Numbered from the stretch's first letter, positions 32,279 to 41,969 are shown. The stretch: DNA of 62,102 nucleotides from an uncultured Oscillospiraceae bacterium (GCA_900540295.1 UQFM01000004.1:1-62102); one strand, 5' to 3'. Program-made: numbers and translations. Notes: generated from the letters alone by a model not told the origin.

Positions 32279-32343
32279 TGTGTTACAATATAAAAACATG
32301 AATTTGTAGGCGGTTTTGCCTTCTTGATAAAGGAGTTGTCAAA

Positions 32344-33618
32344 ATGTCCGTAACCCCGCAGGTACACGAAATCGGCGACGGCGTGCGCCTTTTGCACGTG
32401 CACACCGAAAACACAAAAACAACTTGCATTTCCCTGATTCTCTTAACACCGCTTTGTGAAAACACGGCGGAAAACACTGTGCTCGCGTCCTTTTTGGCGC
32501 ACAGCTCCGAAAAATATCCCACGCTTTTAGAGGTCAACGAACAGCTGGAGGAATTGTATGGCGCGGCATTTTCCAGCGATGTGTCCAAGCTCGGCGAGGG
32601 CTACCGTCTGCGCCTGTCGGTGACCTGCATCAATGACCGACTGACCCTCGGCGGTGAAAAAATCAGTACAGAAGCGCTTCGTTTGCTTTTGGATTTGCTG
32701 TTTGCGCCGCTCTGTGCAAACGGTGCATTCGATGCACATCAACTGCAAACGGAAATCCGCCTTTGCGCAGAAGATATTGAAAGTGAATTGAACGACAAAC
32801 GCGCCTATGCCCTCTCGCAAATGGTGGAGCATATGTGTAAAGAAGAACCCTACGGACTGCCGAAATCGGAGTTGCTGGAGGGCGTAAAGGCAGTCACGCC
32901 GGAAAGTCTGTATACCGCTTGGCAGACTTTGCTTCGAACGGCGGCAATTTCCGTGCAGGTCGTAGGCGATGCAGATTTTGCTCCGTTGGAAGAAATGCTC
33001 CGTGCGCGTTTCGGCGCAATCGAACGCACACCCCGCCCCGTGGAAACCGTTTTTGTAGAAACGGCGGAGGACGTTTCCGAATTTACGGAAGATATGGAAT
33101 TAAACCAAAGCAAACTGGTTTTGGGCTTCCGATGCGGCATGCAAAATGCGGACGACAATTTCTTCGCCCAGCGCGTCATGGCGGATGTATTCGGCGGCGG
33201 ACCGTATTCCCGTCTGTTTATGCATGTGCGCGAAAAACTGAGCCTTTGCTATTACTGTTCCGCAAGATTAGACCGCCGAAAGGGTATTTTGGTGGTGCAA
33301 AGCGGCATCGAGGCGAAAAACAAGCAAGCCGCATTGGATGAAATTTTAAAACAGCTGTCCGTTATGCAAAACGGCGAATTTACGGACGAAGAGCTTGCTG
33401 CGTCCAAGGCGGCGCTGTGCGACGCATACCGCGGGGTAAACGATACGCCCGAATCGGTGGACGCGTATTATGCACAGTTCATAGACACACCGCCGCAAAC
33501 CCCCGAAGCGATGGTGGCAGGCATTGAGGCGGTAGACCGCGCGGCGGTCACGGCGGCGGCAAAGCGCCTGACGCTTGACACGGTATATTTCCTGAAAGGC
33601 GGCGAAGAACATGCGTGA
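32344..33618 (+). CDS. yfmF: M16 peptidase-like protein, YfmF type
   Basis: 424 residues with the M16 (insulinase/pitrilysin) fold but no HxxEH zinc motif; the corresponding part reads SFLAHSSEKYP. This is the pattern of YfmF, the inactive partner in the YfmF-YfmH pair, which in Bacillus has been linked to the 5-aminopentanol modification of elongation factor P. The second half shows FFAQRVMADVFGGGPYSRLF, typical of M16 C-terminal domains. AAGGAG lies about 9 bases before the ATG. The end overlaps yfmH by 8 bases, so the two are translated together and probably form a heterodimer. Confidence 0.85.
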   Translation: MSVTPQVHEIGDGVRLLHVHTENTKTTCISLILLTPLCENTAENTVLASFLAHSSEKYPTLLEVNEQLEELYGAAFSSDVSKLGEGYRLRLSVTCINDRLTLGGEKISTEALRLLLDLLFAPLCANGAFDAHQLQTEIRLCAEDIESELNDKRAYALSQMVEHMCKEEPYGLPKSELLEGVKAVTPESLYTAWQTLLRTAAISVQVVGDADFAPLEEMLRARFGAIERTPRPVETVFVETAEDVSEFTEDMELNQSKLVLGFRCGMQNADDNFFAQRVMADVFGGGPYSRLFMHVREKLSLCYYCSARLDRRKGILVVQSGIEAKNKQAALDEILKQLSVMQNGEFTDEELAASKAALCDAYRGVNDTPESVDAYYAQFIDTPPQTPEAMVAGIEAVDRAAVTAAAKRLTLDTVYFLKGGEEHA

Positions 33619-34882
33619 AATCAAAAATGAACGTCTCGGCGAACGCTATTACGAAATCGACCACAAATCGGGTCTGAAAATCCTTGTGTATCCGAAAGAA
33701 AACTACGCATCCGCCTATGCCATGTTCGGTACGCGTTACGGCTCAATTGATACGGATTTTCGCTTGCAGGGTGAAAAAAGCTTTACAAGCGTGCCTGAGG
33801 GCATTGCGCACTTTTTAGAGCACAAGCTGTTTGAAAGCGAGGAGCTGGACGCGTTCGAGCGCTATGCCAAAACGGGCGCGAGTGCGAACGCCTACACCTC
33901 GTTTGACCGTACCTGTTATTTGTTCAGCTGTACAGACAATTTCAAAGAATCCTTGGAAATTCTGCTGGACTTCGTAACGCATCCGTATTTCACGGAAGCC
34001 ACCGTGCAAAAAGAACAGGGCATTATCGGGCAGGAAATTCAGATGTGCCGCGACGAGGCGGGCTGGGAATCTCTGTTTGCGCTTTTGCGCGCCATGTACC
34101 ATATGCACCCCGTGCGCATTGACATTGCGGGTACGGTGGAATCGATTGCGGACATTACCGCCGACCTTTTGTACACCTGCTACAACACGTTTTACAACCT
34201 TTCCAATATGGTGCTTTGCGTGGCGGGCAATGTAAACCCCGACGAGGTTTTAGAGGTCGCCGACCGTGTACTGCAAAAAGCACAGCCCGTCGAAATTGAA
34301 CGGAAATTTCACGAAGAACCTCGCGAAGTGAAAGAAGCCTACGTGGAAGAGCGTTTGGCGGTCGCCGCACCGATTTTCAGCCTCGGCTTTAAAGAGGCGG
34401 TTGAGACGCCCGAACGCACACTGAAAGAACTGATTCTCAGCAACGTGATTTTGGAAGCTGTCTGCGGCAAAACTACGCCGTTTTACACAGAGCTTTTGGA
34501 ATCGGGACTTTGCAATACCTCTTTTGACTGCGAATACTTCGCAGGCTACGGCTACGCGGCATGGATTTTTACAGGCGAAACCCCCGATGCGCGCGCGGTA
34601 GAGGAAAAATTGGTCGGACGCATCCGCGCGTTGCAGAAGACAGGCATTGCCGAAAAAGACTTCCTGCGCATCCGCAAAAAGCTGTACGGCAGAACCGTGA
34701 TGCAGTTTAACGATATTGACGCCATTGCAAACGGCATGGTTGCCGCGCATTTCCGCGGCGAAAGCATTTTTGACGACGCCGAGATTCTCGAAAATCTGAC
34801 CGTGGATGAAGTCAACGCGCGCCTGTGCTCGGCGATTGACACGGATTGTCGTTCTTTGGCAGTGATTCGCGGAAAGGAGTAA
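33611..34882 (+). CDS. yfmH: M16 metallopeptidase, YfmH type
   Basis: 423 residues. The zinc motif HFLEH (in PEGIAHFLEHKLFES) is at about residues 72-76, with the third ligand glutamate expected near EQGIIGQEIQMC. It is thus the catalytic partner of YfmF. C-terminal M16 domain features (NVILEAVCGKTTPFY) are present. In Bacillus the pair is connected with EF-P maturation; efp itself is not in this window. It overlaps yfmF by 8 bases, and its final codons AAGGAG form the ribosome binding site of lgt. Confidence 0.87.
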   Translation: MREIKNERLGERYYEIDHKSGLKILVYPKENYASAYAMFGTRYGSIDTDFRLQGEKSFTSVPEGIAHFLEHKLFESEELDAFERYAKTGASANAYTSFDRTCYLFSCTDNFKESLEILLDFVTHPYFTEATVQKEQGIIGQEIQMCRDEAGWESLFALLRAMYHMHPVRIDIAGTVESIADITADLLYTCYNTFYNLSNMVLCVAGNVNPDEVLEVADRVLQKAQPVEIERKFHEEPREVKEAYVEERLAVAAPIFSLGFKEAVETPERTLKELILSNVILEAVCGKTTPFYTELLESGLCNTSFDCEYFAGYGYAAWIFTGETPDARAVEEKLVGRIRALQKTGIAEKDFLRIRKKLYGRTVMQFNDIDAIANGMVAAHFRGESIFDDAEILENLTVDEVNARLCSAIDTDCRSLAVIRGKE

Positions 34883-34885
34883 CCC

Positions 34886-35917
34886 ATGCACTTTTTTACA
34901 GACTACACAGCAGTGCGCTTTACGGGGATTGACCATATTTTCAACGTTTATTCCACGTTTTGCGAGTTTACACTGTTCGGGCACGAATTTTCCATTAAGT
35001 TTTACGGCGTGATTATCGCCTTCGGCTTCCTCTTGGCGGTGCTGTTCGGCGGCAGAACGGCATACAAATGGAAAATCGACCTCAACAAAATGCTGGACGT
35101 TCTGCTGTACGGCACAATCGGCGGCATTTTAGGCGCACGGCTTTACTATGTCGCGTTCGAATGGCAGTATTACAGCGCACATCCCGCCGAAATCCTGCAA
35201 ATCTGGCACGGCGGGCTTGCCATCTACGGAGGCCTTATCGGCGGCATCATCGCCGCGTATTTTACCTGCCGTCACAACGGGTTGGATTTCCTGAAACTGC
35301 TCGATATGGCGGGCATGAGCTTCCTTATCGGGCAAGGCATCGGGCGCTGGGGCAACTACGCCAATCAAGAGGCGTTCGGCACGAACACGGATTTGCCGTG
35401 GGGTATGCAGAGCGCCAAAACGGCGGAATACATTCTGCGCGAGCAAGCCGCCTTCGCGGAAAAAGGCATTGTCATGGACCCCAATTTACCCGTGCACCCG
35501 ACCTTTTTATATGAATCCGTTTGGTGTATTTTAAGCTTTTTCGTTCTGTATCTTATCTGCCGAAAAGCCTATAAATTCAGCGGACAGCTGATTTTGGGTT
35601 ACGGGATTCTGTACGGCGCGGAACGCACCGTGGTAGAAGGCTTCCGCACGGACAGCCTCTACATAGGCGCAACCACTCTGCGCGTATCCCAACTGCTTTC
35701 CGCGGTTTTGGTTTTGGTTTGTCTTGCGGTTCTCGTATACAAGCTAATCAAGCTGAAAAAACATCCCGTCCCGTATTCCCCTGTGGAAACGCCGCCCGAA
35801 AAGACGGAAACAGACGGTGCATGCACAGAAAAGAAATCCGAAATCGGCAAACGCGCCAAAACAAAAATGCGCGCAAAACAGCAAAAGGAGACTGAAGAAA
35901 ATGGCAATCATTCTTGA
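34886..35917 (+). CDS. lgt: Prolipoprotein diacylglyceryl transferase
   Basis: 343 residues, longer than many Lgt because of a hydrophilic tail (from about residue 290) rich in K, E and T. This integral membrane enzyme moves diacylglycerol from phosphatidylglycerol to the lipobox cysteine of prolipoproteins. The signature GQGIGRWGNYANQEAFG is near residues 150-166, HGGLAIYGGLIGG near 110-122 and seven hydrophobic segments are expected. The ATG is 3 bases after the yfmH stop. The tail overlaps folD by 17 bases. Confidence 0.95.
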   Translation: MHFFTDYTAVRFTGIDHIFNVYSTFCEFTLFGHEFSIKFYGVIIAFGFLLAVLFGGRTAYKWKIDLNKMLDVLLYGTIGGILGARLYYVAFEWQYYSAHPAEILQIWHGGLAIYGGLIGGIIAAYFTCRHNGLDFLKLLDMAGMSFLIGQGIGRWGNYANQEAFGTNTDLPWGMQSAKTAEYILREQAAFAEKGIVMDPNLPVHPTFLYESVWCILSFFVLYLICRKAYKFSGQLILGYGILYGAERTVVEGFRTDSLYIGATTLRVSQLLSAVLVLVCLAVLVYKLIKLKKHPVPYSPVETPPEKTETDGACTEKKSEIGKRAKTKMRAKQQKETEENGNHS

Positions 35918-36749
35918 CGGCAAAGCGGTTTCCGCCGCGGTAAAACAGGAAGTACGCGCCGAGGTGGAGACACTTCGCGAAAACGGCTTGCAGGTAGGTC
36001 TTGCGGTCATTATTGTCGGCGACAACCCCGCGTCGCGCACCTATGTCAACAACAAAAAGAAAGCCTGTGCCGAAGCGGGCATTCTTTCCGAGGAATACGC
36101 CCTCCCCGCAGGCACGACAATGGACGAACTGCTCACGCTGATTGATGAACTGAATCACAGGGACAGCATTCACGGCATCCTCTGCCAGCTCCCCCTGCCC
36201 GAGGGCTTGGACGAAAAAGCGGTCATCGCGGCAATCGCGCCCGAAAAGGATGTGGACGCATTCAGCGTCGGGAATGTCGGGCACATTATGATTGGGGATT
36301 ACAGCTTTTTGCCCTGCACCCCCGCAGGCATTATGGAAATGCTCAAATACTATAATATACCGATTGCGGGCAAGGAATGTGTGGTTATCGGGCGCAGTAA
36401 CATTGTCGGCAAACCGATGGCAATGCTTCTCTTACAGCAGAACGGCACAGTTACAATTTGCCATTCCAAAACCGAAAATCTGGCGGAGGTTACCCGCCGT
36501 GCGGATATTTTGGTTGCGGCGGTCGGTATTCCGCATTTTGTGAAAGCCGATATGGTCAAAGACGGCGCGGTTGTTGTGGACGTCGGTATGGACCGCGATG
36601 AAAACGGCAAACTGTGCGGCGACGTGGATTTTGCCGCCGTCGAGCCGAAAGCCTCTTATATCACGCCCGTTCCCGGCGGCGTCGGTCCGATGACGATTGC
36701 CACGCTCCTGAAAAACACCGTCACCGCAGCAAAGCAGATGGGAAAATAA
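35901..36749 (+). CDS. folD: Methylene-THF dehydrogenase/cyclohydrolase
   Basis: 282 residues, normal length. FolD converts 5,10-methylene-THF to 10-formyl-THF, supplying purine synthesis and formyl-Met-tRNA, and uses the product of GlyA. Landmarks are VGDNPASRTYVNNKKKAC (near 33-50, with the catalytic lysine), GILCQLPLP near 95, the DVDAFSVGNVG segment, the Rossmann motif GRSNIVGKPMA near 167, and PVPGGVGPMT near 258. ATG 35901 has AAAGGAG upstream; the longer frame would lie in the lgt tail. Confidence 0.96.
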   Translation: MAIILDGKAVSAAVKQEVRAEVETLRENGLQVGLAVIIVGDNPASRTYVNNKKKACAEAGILSEEYALPAGTTMDELLTLIDELNHRDSIHGILCQLPLPEGLDEKAVIAAIAPEKDVDAFSVGNVGHIMIGDYSFLPCTPAGIMEMLKYYNIPIAGKECVVIGRSNIVGKPMAMLLLQQNGTVTICHSKTENLAEVTRRADILVAAVGIPHFVKADMVKDGAVVVDVGMDRDENGKLCGDVDFAAVEPKASYITPVPGGVGPMTIATLLKNTVTAAKQMGK

Positions 36750-36792
36750 TCGGCAAAAAATGCCTTTGCCAAACAATCCGTAAACCGTACCC

Positions 36793-37698
36793 TTACACAA
36801 TCGCCGCAAGCACCAGCATTTCTTCCAATTCCCGATACAGCGCGTCAAATTCCGCTTCCGTTTCCATGCGCGGATATTTGCCCGGTGCAATTTCATAAGC
36901 AGGCGCACCGCAGTTTTCCGAAAACCATAACGGAAAACTGCCGTGTTTTATCGCCTTTTCTTTTTGTGAAAGCGTGTAATCGCCTGCCGCCGCCAAAATT
37001 TTTGCAGTCAGGGGTACGCCGCTTTTCGGTTCTTCGGCAGACGGTGCATTCCAAAATACGTGCCGTCCGAAGCCCGATACGGTGACGCTGTGGCGGAATT
37101 CGGTCTGTGTACATAACCGCACAAGCGCCGCGGTTTCCGCCTCGCTTTCGGGCGCAGGACCTGCATAGGCAAACGGCGACGGATAATTCCTCGCGGTTTC
37201 GCCGGCGGATTCCAACAGGACGGAACGGAACTGTCCGCCAAAGTTGTGCGCCACATTTACGCCGCGTGCGTTTGCGCGCCAGACATTGAAATCCTGTCCC
37301 GCCGCGCGGGAAACCAAGCCCGCGTAACAGCCTGCGCCGACAGCGCCGAAACGGCGAATCTCAAACGCATCGGGCGTGACGCACGGGATAACGGTAATTT
37401 TCCGCCCGCGCAAAGTGCGGCGGATTTTTACACCCGCAAGCATGCCGTCGGTTTTGTAGCTTTCGCAAAGCCGTGCAAAAAAGCGGTACAGCAGTAACGG
37501 CGAAGCAAGCGCGTCGGCGCAAAGTCCCGACAGAAACAATACGTTTTCTTCTCCCTCGCCCAACGAGAGCGAGAAAATCCCGCGTTTTGTCACCGTGGCG
37601 CCGACAACCGAAAACGCGGCAAACGGATACGCCGCCGTTAGTCCCTGCAACAGCGTTTTTGCATACTGATATGTAAAAGGCGCGTATAAAATTTCCAT
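36793..37698 (-). CDS. M14 carboxypeptidase-like protein lacking zinc ligands
   Basis: 301 residues. The layout recalls M14 peptidases of the gamma-D-glutamyl-diaminopimelate type: FNVWRANARGVNVAHNFG near residues 138-155 corresponds to the substrate-arginine/NRNF region, and APAYEIAPGKYP near 265 to the region of the catalytic glutamate. However, the HxxE zinc pair is absent (the segment reads LSGLCADALAS near 75), and the third ligand region reads TVSGFGRHVFW. It is therefore probably not an active zinc peptidase, though it may bind peptidoglycan stems. It is transcribed alone, leftward, between two rightward operons. Another relationship cannot be excluded. Confidence 0.6.
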   Translation of the reverse strand: MEILYAPFTYQYAKTLLQGLTAAYPFAAFSVVGATVTKRGIFSLSLGEGEENVLFLSGLCADALASPLLLYRFFARLCESYKTDGMLAGVKIRRTLRGRKITVIPCVTPDAFEIRRFGAVGAGCYAGLVSRAAGQDFNVWRANARGVNVAHNFGGQFRSVLLESAGETARNYPSPFAYAGPAPESEAETAALVRLCTQTEFRHSVTVSGFGRHVFWNAPSAEEPKSGVPLTAKILAAAGDYTLSQKEKAIKHGSFPLWFSENCGAPAYEIAPGKYPRMETEAEFDALYRELEEMLVLAAIV

Positions 37699-37709
37699 AA
37701 TTTTTGCCT

Positions 37710-37729
37710 ACGGTATTCTGAAATACCGT
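37710..37729. promoter_or_regulatory. Perfect inverted repeat in divergent promoter region
   Basis: ACGGTATT (37710-37717), CTGA, AATACCGT (37722-37729). It lies between the leftward M14-like gene and the rightward NUDIX gene, close to a TATAAT at 37761-37766, and could be an operator. Confidence 0.4.
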
Positions 37730-37793
37730 TCCTTTCTGATAGAAATAGGGATTCTTGTCCTATAATACTTATGCAAAGGAGTGTGTTTTTAGT

Positions 37794-38342
37794 ATGGATT
37801 TAACCGAAAAACCCATCAAACAGGAATATATTTTCAAAGGGCGCATTGTCCGTTTGCGCGTGGATGAAGCCGAATTACCCAACGGCACGCATGCGGCGCG
37901 TGAGGTTATTGAGCATCCCGGCGGGGTATGTGTCGCCGCGCTGACGGAACAGAATGAACTGCTGTTCGTAGAGCAGTTTCGATACCCCTATATGGAAGTG
38001 GTTTTGGAACTGCCCGCAGGCAAGCTGGAGCTCGGCGAAGACCCGTTTGAGGCGGGCAAACGCGAATTGCAGGAAGAGACAGGCGCTGTGGCGGCGGAAT
38101 ATCAGGACCTCGGAAAATTCTATCCGACGCCCGGGTACTGCGGCGAAACCATCCATATGTATCTGGCAAAGGATTTGACGTTCACCGCACAGAACTTGGA
38201 TGCGGATGAATTTTTAGAGGTACGGCGCATTCCCTTGGAAGAAGCGTATCAAATGGTTATGCGCAATGAAATCCGAGACGGCAAAACACAGGTCGGCATT
38301 TTAAAAACCTATTTTCACGTAAAGGCGGCAGAACAAAAATGA
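37794..38342 (+). CDS. NUDIX hydrolase, ADP-ribose pyrophosphatase type
   Basis: 182 residues. The NUDIX box begins at GKLELGEDPFEAGKREL and continues QEETGA, giving the GX5EX7REUXEEXGU pattern at about residues 75-97. The N-terminal part IFKGRIVRLRVDEAELPNG and the later PTPGYCGETIHMYLA are typical of NudF-like ADP-ribose pyrophosphatases, which hydrolyse ADP-ribose to AMP and ribose 5-phosphate. I chose ATG 37794, with AAAGGAG 12 bases upstream. Its stop overlaps the start of maf by 4 bases. Confidence 0.9.
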   Translation: MDLTEKPIKQEYIFKGRIVRLRVDEAELPNGTHAAREVIEHPGGVCVAALTEQNELLFVEQFRYPYMEVVLELPAGKLELGEDPFEAGKRELQEETGAVAAEYQDLGKFYPTPGYCGETIHMYLAKDLTFTAQNLDADEFLEVRRIPLEEAYQMVMRNEIRDGKTQVGILKTYFHVKAAEQK

Positions 38343-38896
38343 AGTTGATTTTGGCGTCGGGCTCTCCGCGCCGTGCAGAAATTCTCACACAGGGCGGGTT
38401 TGCTTTTGAAAAACGGGTGTCGGAAGCGGATGAAATCCTGCCCGAGGGAACCGCACCCGCGGCGGCAGTCGAATATTTGGCAAAGCAAAAAGGCACGGCA
38501 GTGCCGCGAAATGCGGGAGAGGTAATTTTATCCGCGGACACCGTAGTCACATTGGACGGCAAAATTTTAGGCAAGCCTGCCGACCGCACGGACGCCGTCC
38601 GAATGCTCCGTATGCTGTCGGGACGCACGCACAGCGTCTTTACGGGCGTTTACCTGACGGACGGCACACGTGAAATTCTGTTTCACGAAAAAACGGACGT
38701 GACGTTTTTTCCGCTGACCGAAGCGGAAATACAAAGCTACACCGATAGCGGCGAACCGCTGGACAAGGCGGGCGCCTACGGCATTCAGGGGCGCGGCGCA
38801 TTATTTGTGGAAAAAATTCACGGCGATTATCTGAACGTTGTCGGTCTGCCGCTTGCAAAAACGGCAAAGCAGTTAAAAGAGGTGTTCAACATATGA
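38339..38896 (+). CDS. maf: Maf-like nucleotide pyrophosphatase
   Basis: 185 residues, normal length. Maf proteins hydrolyse dTTP/UTP or modified nucleotides to monophosphates, acting as house-cleaning enzymes. The N-terminal ILASGSPRRAEIL with the invariant SxRR, then SADTVV near 62 and DKAGAYGIQG near 145 are the family motifs. It starts within the NUDIX stop and overlaps the patatin gene by 4 bases, so the three are an operon. Confidence 0.94.
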   Translation: MKLILASGSPRRAEILTQGGFAFEKRVSEADEILPEGTAPAAAVEYLAKQKGTAVPRNAGEVILSADTVVTLDGKILGKPADRTDAVRMLRMLSGRTHSVFTGVYLTDGTREILFHEKTDVTFFPLTEAEIQSYTDSGEPLDKAGAYGIQGRGALFVEKIHGDYLNVVGLPLAKTAKQLKEVFNI

Positions 38897-39735
38897 AAAC
38901 AGGCTTGGTTCTGGAAGGCGGCGGTATGCGCGGCATTTACACCGTCGGGGCGCTGGATGTGTTTATGGACAACCAAATCCGTTTCGACTATGTCATCGGC
39001 GTATCGGCGGGCGCGGGCAATGCCGCTTCGTATATTTCGGGACAGCGCGGACGCGGATACCGTGTAGATACCGCCTATGTGCATGACAGGCGGTATATCG
39101 GCATCGACCCGATTCTGCACAAAAAATCGGTTTTCGGTTTGGATTTTATTTACGACACCATTCCGCAGGAGTTGGAGCCGTTTGACTACGATGCATTCCA
39201 TGCAAACACAAGCGAGTTTGTCACCGTGGTCACCGACGCCGAAACGGGCGAAGCAGTCTATTTCGGCAAGGAAAAAATTGTCGGTCAGGACTTCACGGTC
39301 ATGAAAGCCTCGGCGGCACTGCCGATGTTCACACCGCCCGTGGAATTTGAAGGCAGAAAATATTTTGACGGCGGCGTGGCGGATTCCATTCCCGCAGAGC
39401 GCGCCTTACAGGACGGTTGCGAACGGCTGGTCATTGTTTTGACGCGTCCGCACGGTTTTCAAAAAAAGCCTGAAGCCATGCGTTCGGCGTACACGCGTAT
39501 ACTCAAGGCATATCCGAATGTAATCCGTACCTTAGATGAACGGCACAACCGCTATAACGCTTCCTTGGAATTGTGCTATCAGCTTGAAAAAGAGGGAAAG
39601 GCAGTGGTCATTGCCCCCGAATACCCGTTAACGGTGGATAAATTCAGCACAGACACCGAAAAATTAGAGCATTGCTATTATGAAGGGATGCGCGACTGCA
39701 AGGCGGTGCTTGAGAAAATTCAGGAAATGCTATGA
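38893..39735 (+). CDS. Patatin-like phospholipase (YjjU type)
   Basis: 280 residues. The oxyanion-hole motif EGGGMRGIY is at about residues 8-16, the nucleophile serine in GVSAGAG near 38, and the catalytic aspartate in YFDGGVADS near 158, completing a Ser-Asp dyad. There is no signal peptide, so it acts in the cytoplasm or at the inner membrane face, probably as an acyl hydrolase. It overlaps maf by 4 bases. The substrate is not known. Confidence 0.9.
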   Translation: MKTGLVLEGGGMRGIYTVGALDVFMDNQIRFDYVIGVSAGAGNAASYISGQRGRGYRVDTAYVHDRRYIGIDPILHKKSVFGLDFIYDTIPQELEPFDYDAFHANTSEFVTVVTDAETGEAVYFGKEKIVGQDFTVMKASAALPMFTPPVEFEGRKYFDGGVADSIPAERALQDGCERLVIVLTRPHGFQKKPEAMRSAYTRILKAYPNVIRTLDERHNRYNASLELCYQLEKEGKAVVIAPEYPLTVDKFSTDTEKLEHCYYEGMRDCKAVLEKIQEML

Positions 39736-39864
39736 GCAAAATCCGTATCGCCGCAGAATGACAGATTTGTGCAAACATACGGAGCGCGGAGTTTTATTTG
39801 CCTTTTCCGTGCGGTTTTGTTACACTGAAAAAAATACCTTCCGAAAAACACAGGAGGAAGCATC

Positions 39865-41955
39865 ATGTCGAAAAAATCTATCGGGATTCTTGTTGCCGCA
39901 ATCATTTTGCTGGCGGCGGCAGGCATTACACTCTATTTGGTTTTGGGCGGCGGCGGACCGTATATCGGCACGGTAACGGACGCCGCAAACGGCACGCCGA
40001 TGCAGAATGTCAGCGTTTCGGACGGCAGAAACGTGGTCAAGACCGATGAAAACGGTGCTTTTTCATTAAAGGGCTACCGCAAAACACGGTTTATCACAGT
40101 GACTGCACCCGCAGGCTACACCACGGAACAGTATTACATCCGCACCGATAAAAAGACGGAAAGCTATGACTTTTCTCTGTCCGCCTCTGCGATTCCCGCA
40201 GGCGCGGCGCACAGCTTCATGCAAATTTCCGATACCGAAATCGGTGAAAAAGGCACGGGAGAATGGCTCAACGCCTTAAAAGAAATCGCCGACACACAGA
40301 AACCCGCGTTTTTGGTACATACGGGCGACATCTGCTATGAGGCGGGCTTGAAAGCGCACTATCCCGCCATGAATACCGACACGATGGGACTTCCCGTGCG
40401 CTACGTCATCGGCAATCACGATTATGTGGACGGCAAATACGGTGAGGAACTGTTTGAAAGCATTTACGGACCGACTTGGTACTCCTTCGAGGTCGGCAAC
40501 GTGCATTACGTTGTCACGCCGTTCGGCAGAGGGTCTGACAAGAAGTCCAGTTACAATTTGAATGACCGCTGGCGCTGGCTGGAAAACGATTTAAAAAATA
40601 CCGACCCCGAAATGAAGGTCGTTATGCTGAACCATACCCTTTGCCCGTCGGAAAACTATGTGCTTTCCTTTGACCGCAAGGAGCTGGATTTGAAACAGCA
40701 TAATTTAATCGCTTGGGTATTCGGGCATTATCATTACAACTATATTTCCGAAACAGACGGCGTTCTGAACATCAGCACCGCGCGCCCCGACTGCGGCGGC
40801 ATTGATTCGTCTGTGAGCGCGGCGCGGCTGATTTCCGTTGCGGCGGACGGCGGTGTGTCGACAGAACTGTTTTATTACGATTTCGATACGCCCGACGCAC
40901 CCGAAAATGCATACTGGACGACACAGCTTTCGGGCGGCATTCTGTTCTGCGACACCGTGAAAGACGGCGATAAGCTCTATACCGCTACCGTGGATGACGA
41001 TTATCCGCACGACTGCGGCATTTACTGCCTAAATGCGGCGGACGGCGCGGTACAGTGGACGTACAAAACCAAAAATTCCGTCAAAAATAATGTGGTGATT
41101 GACGGCGATAGGCTGATTGCGCAGGACTGCGCGGGCAATGTGTATTGCCTAAACAAGTCGGACGGCACGGTGATTTGGCAGACATCTGTTTCGCTCGGCA
41201 ACGCGCTGAGTACAAGCAGTGCGCCGTGTATTTCGGACGGCGTTGTATTCGCAGGCGGCGCGGCAGGCGTGACGGCGCTGGATTTGCAGACAGGCAAGGT
41301 CATTTGGGAAAATATCCGCGGCAAGGGCGAAGCGTCCGCCGCCGAATTTGTCGTAATGGGCAACAAGCTTTTGGTTTCCTCGCACTGGGACGCACTCACA
41401 GCACTCGACAAAGCAACGGGTAAACAGCTTTGGGAGAACAAAGACGGTAACATCCGTTTCCGCAGTTCTACCCCAACGCCCGTGAACGAAAATACGATTT
41501 TGGTTGCGGACGATGACGCCATCATGCTTGTGGACGCCGATACAGGCGAAATTACACATAAAAGCGAGCTTTCGGATTACAAGTTCAATGTCAGCGCGAA
41601 GCCCGCAGTAGAGGGCGATATTGCGTATATCCCCACGGCAAACCGCGGCGTACTTGCATACAGCCTGACCTCGAAAGAAATTTTGTGGGAATGTGCGGTC
41701 GGCAAGGCGCTTATATATACCGCACCATACACAAACGGCAATTCGCAGACGGTTGAACCGACGGTCACCGTGCTTCCCGATGCTTTGCTGTTCGGCGCAT
41801 CCGACGGCAGGGTGTACCGCGTTTCCAAAACAGACGGCATTGTAATCGGCAGTGTTTCTGTCGGCGCACCGATTTTCGGTATGACTGCCGCGGCAGACGG
41901 CGTGTATTTCGTCTCCGACTTTGCGGGACGGGTTACCTGTTTAAACGCTTTCTAA
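39865..41955 (+). CDS. Membrane-anchored metallophosphoesterase with beta-propeller
   Basis: 696 residues in four parts. A signal anchor spans residues 6-28. A CarboxypepD-regulatory-like beta domain follows at about 33-90 (GTVTDAANGTPMQNVSV). A calcineurin-type metallophosphoesterase at about 110-330 has ISDTEIG, HTGDICYEAG, GNHDYVDG, LNHTLC and FGHYHYN; the first motif has glutamate where DxH is usual. A C-terminal beta-propeller of PQQ-type repeats covers about 350-690, with recurring AxxGxxxW strings such as AADGAVQWTY, KSDGTVIWQT and KATGKQLWEN. It is outside the cell membrane. Its substrate is unknown; propellers of this kind often bind polymers or partners. AGGAGG precedes the ATG and a strong terminator follows. 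Confidence 0.85.
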   Translation: MSKKSIGILVAAIILLAAAGITLYLVLGGGGPYIGTVTDAANGTPMQNVSVSDGRNVVKTDENGAFSLKGYRKTRFITVTAPAGYTTEQYYIRTDKKTESYDFSLSASAIPAGAAHSFMQISDTEIGEKGTGEWLNALKEIADTQKPAFLVHTGDICYEAGLKAHYPAMNTDTMGLPVRYVIGNHDYVDGKYGEELFESIYGPTWYSFEVGNVHYVVTPFGRGSDKKSSYNLNDRWRWLENDLKNTDPEMKVVMLNHTLCPSENYVLSFDRKELDLKQHNLIAWVFGHYHYNYISETDGVLNISTARPDCGGIDSSVSAARLISVAADGGVSTELFYYDFDTPDAPENAYWTTQLSGGILFCDTVKDGDKLYTATVDDDYPHDCGIYCLNAADGAVQWTYKTKNSVKNNVVIDGDRLIAQDCAGNVYCLNKSDGTVIWQTSVSLGNALSTSSAPCISDGVVFAGGAAGVTALDLQTGKVIWENIRGKGEASAAEFVVMGNKLLVSSHWDALTALDKATGKQLWENKDGNIRFRSSTPTPVNENTILVADDDAIMLVDADTGEITHKSELSDYKFNVSAKPAVEGDIAYIPTANRGVLAYSLTSKEILWECAVGKALIYTAPYTNGNSQTVEPTVTVLPDALLFGASDGRVYRVSKTDGIVIGSVSVGAPIFGMTAAADGVYFVSDFAGRVTCLNAF

Positions 41956-41969
41956 ATTCTGACTTTTTT

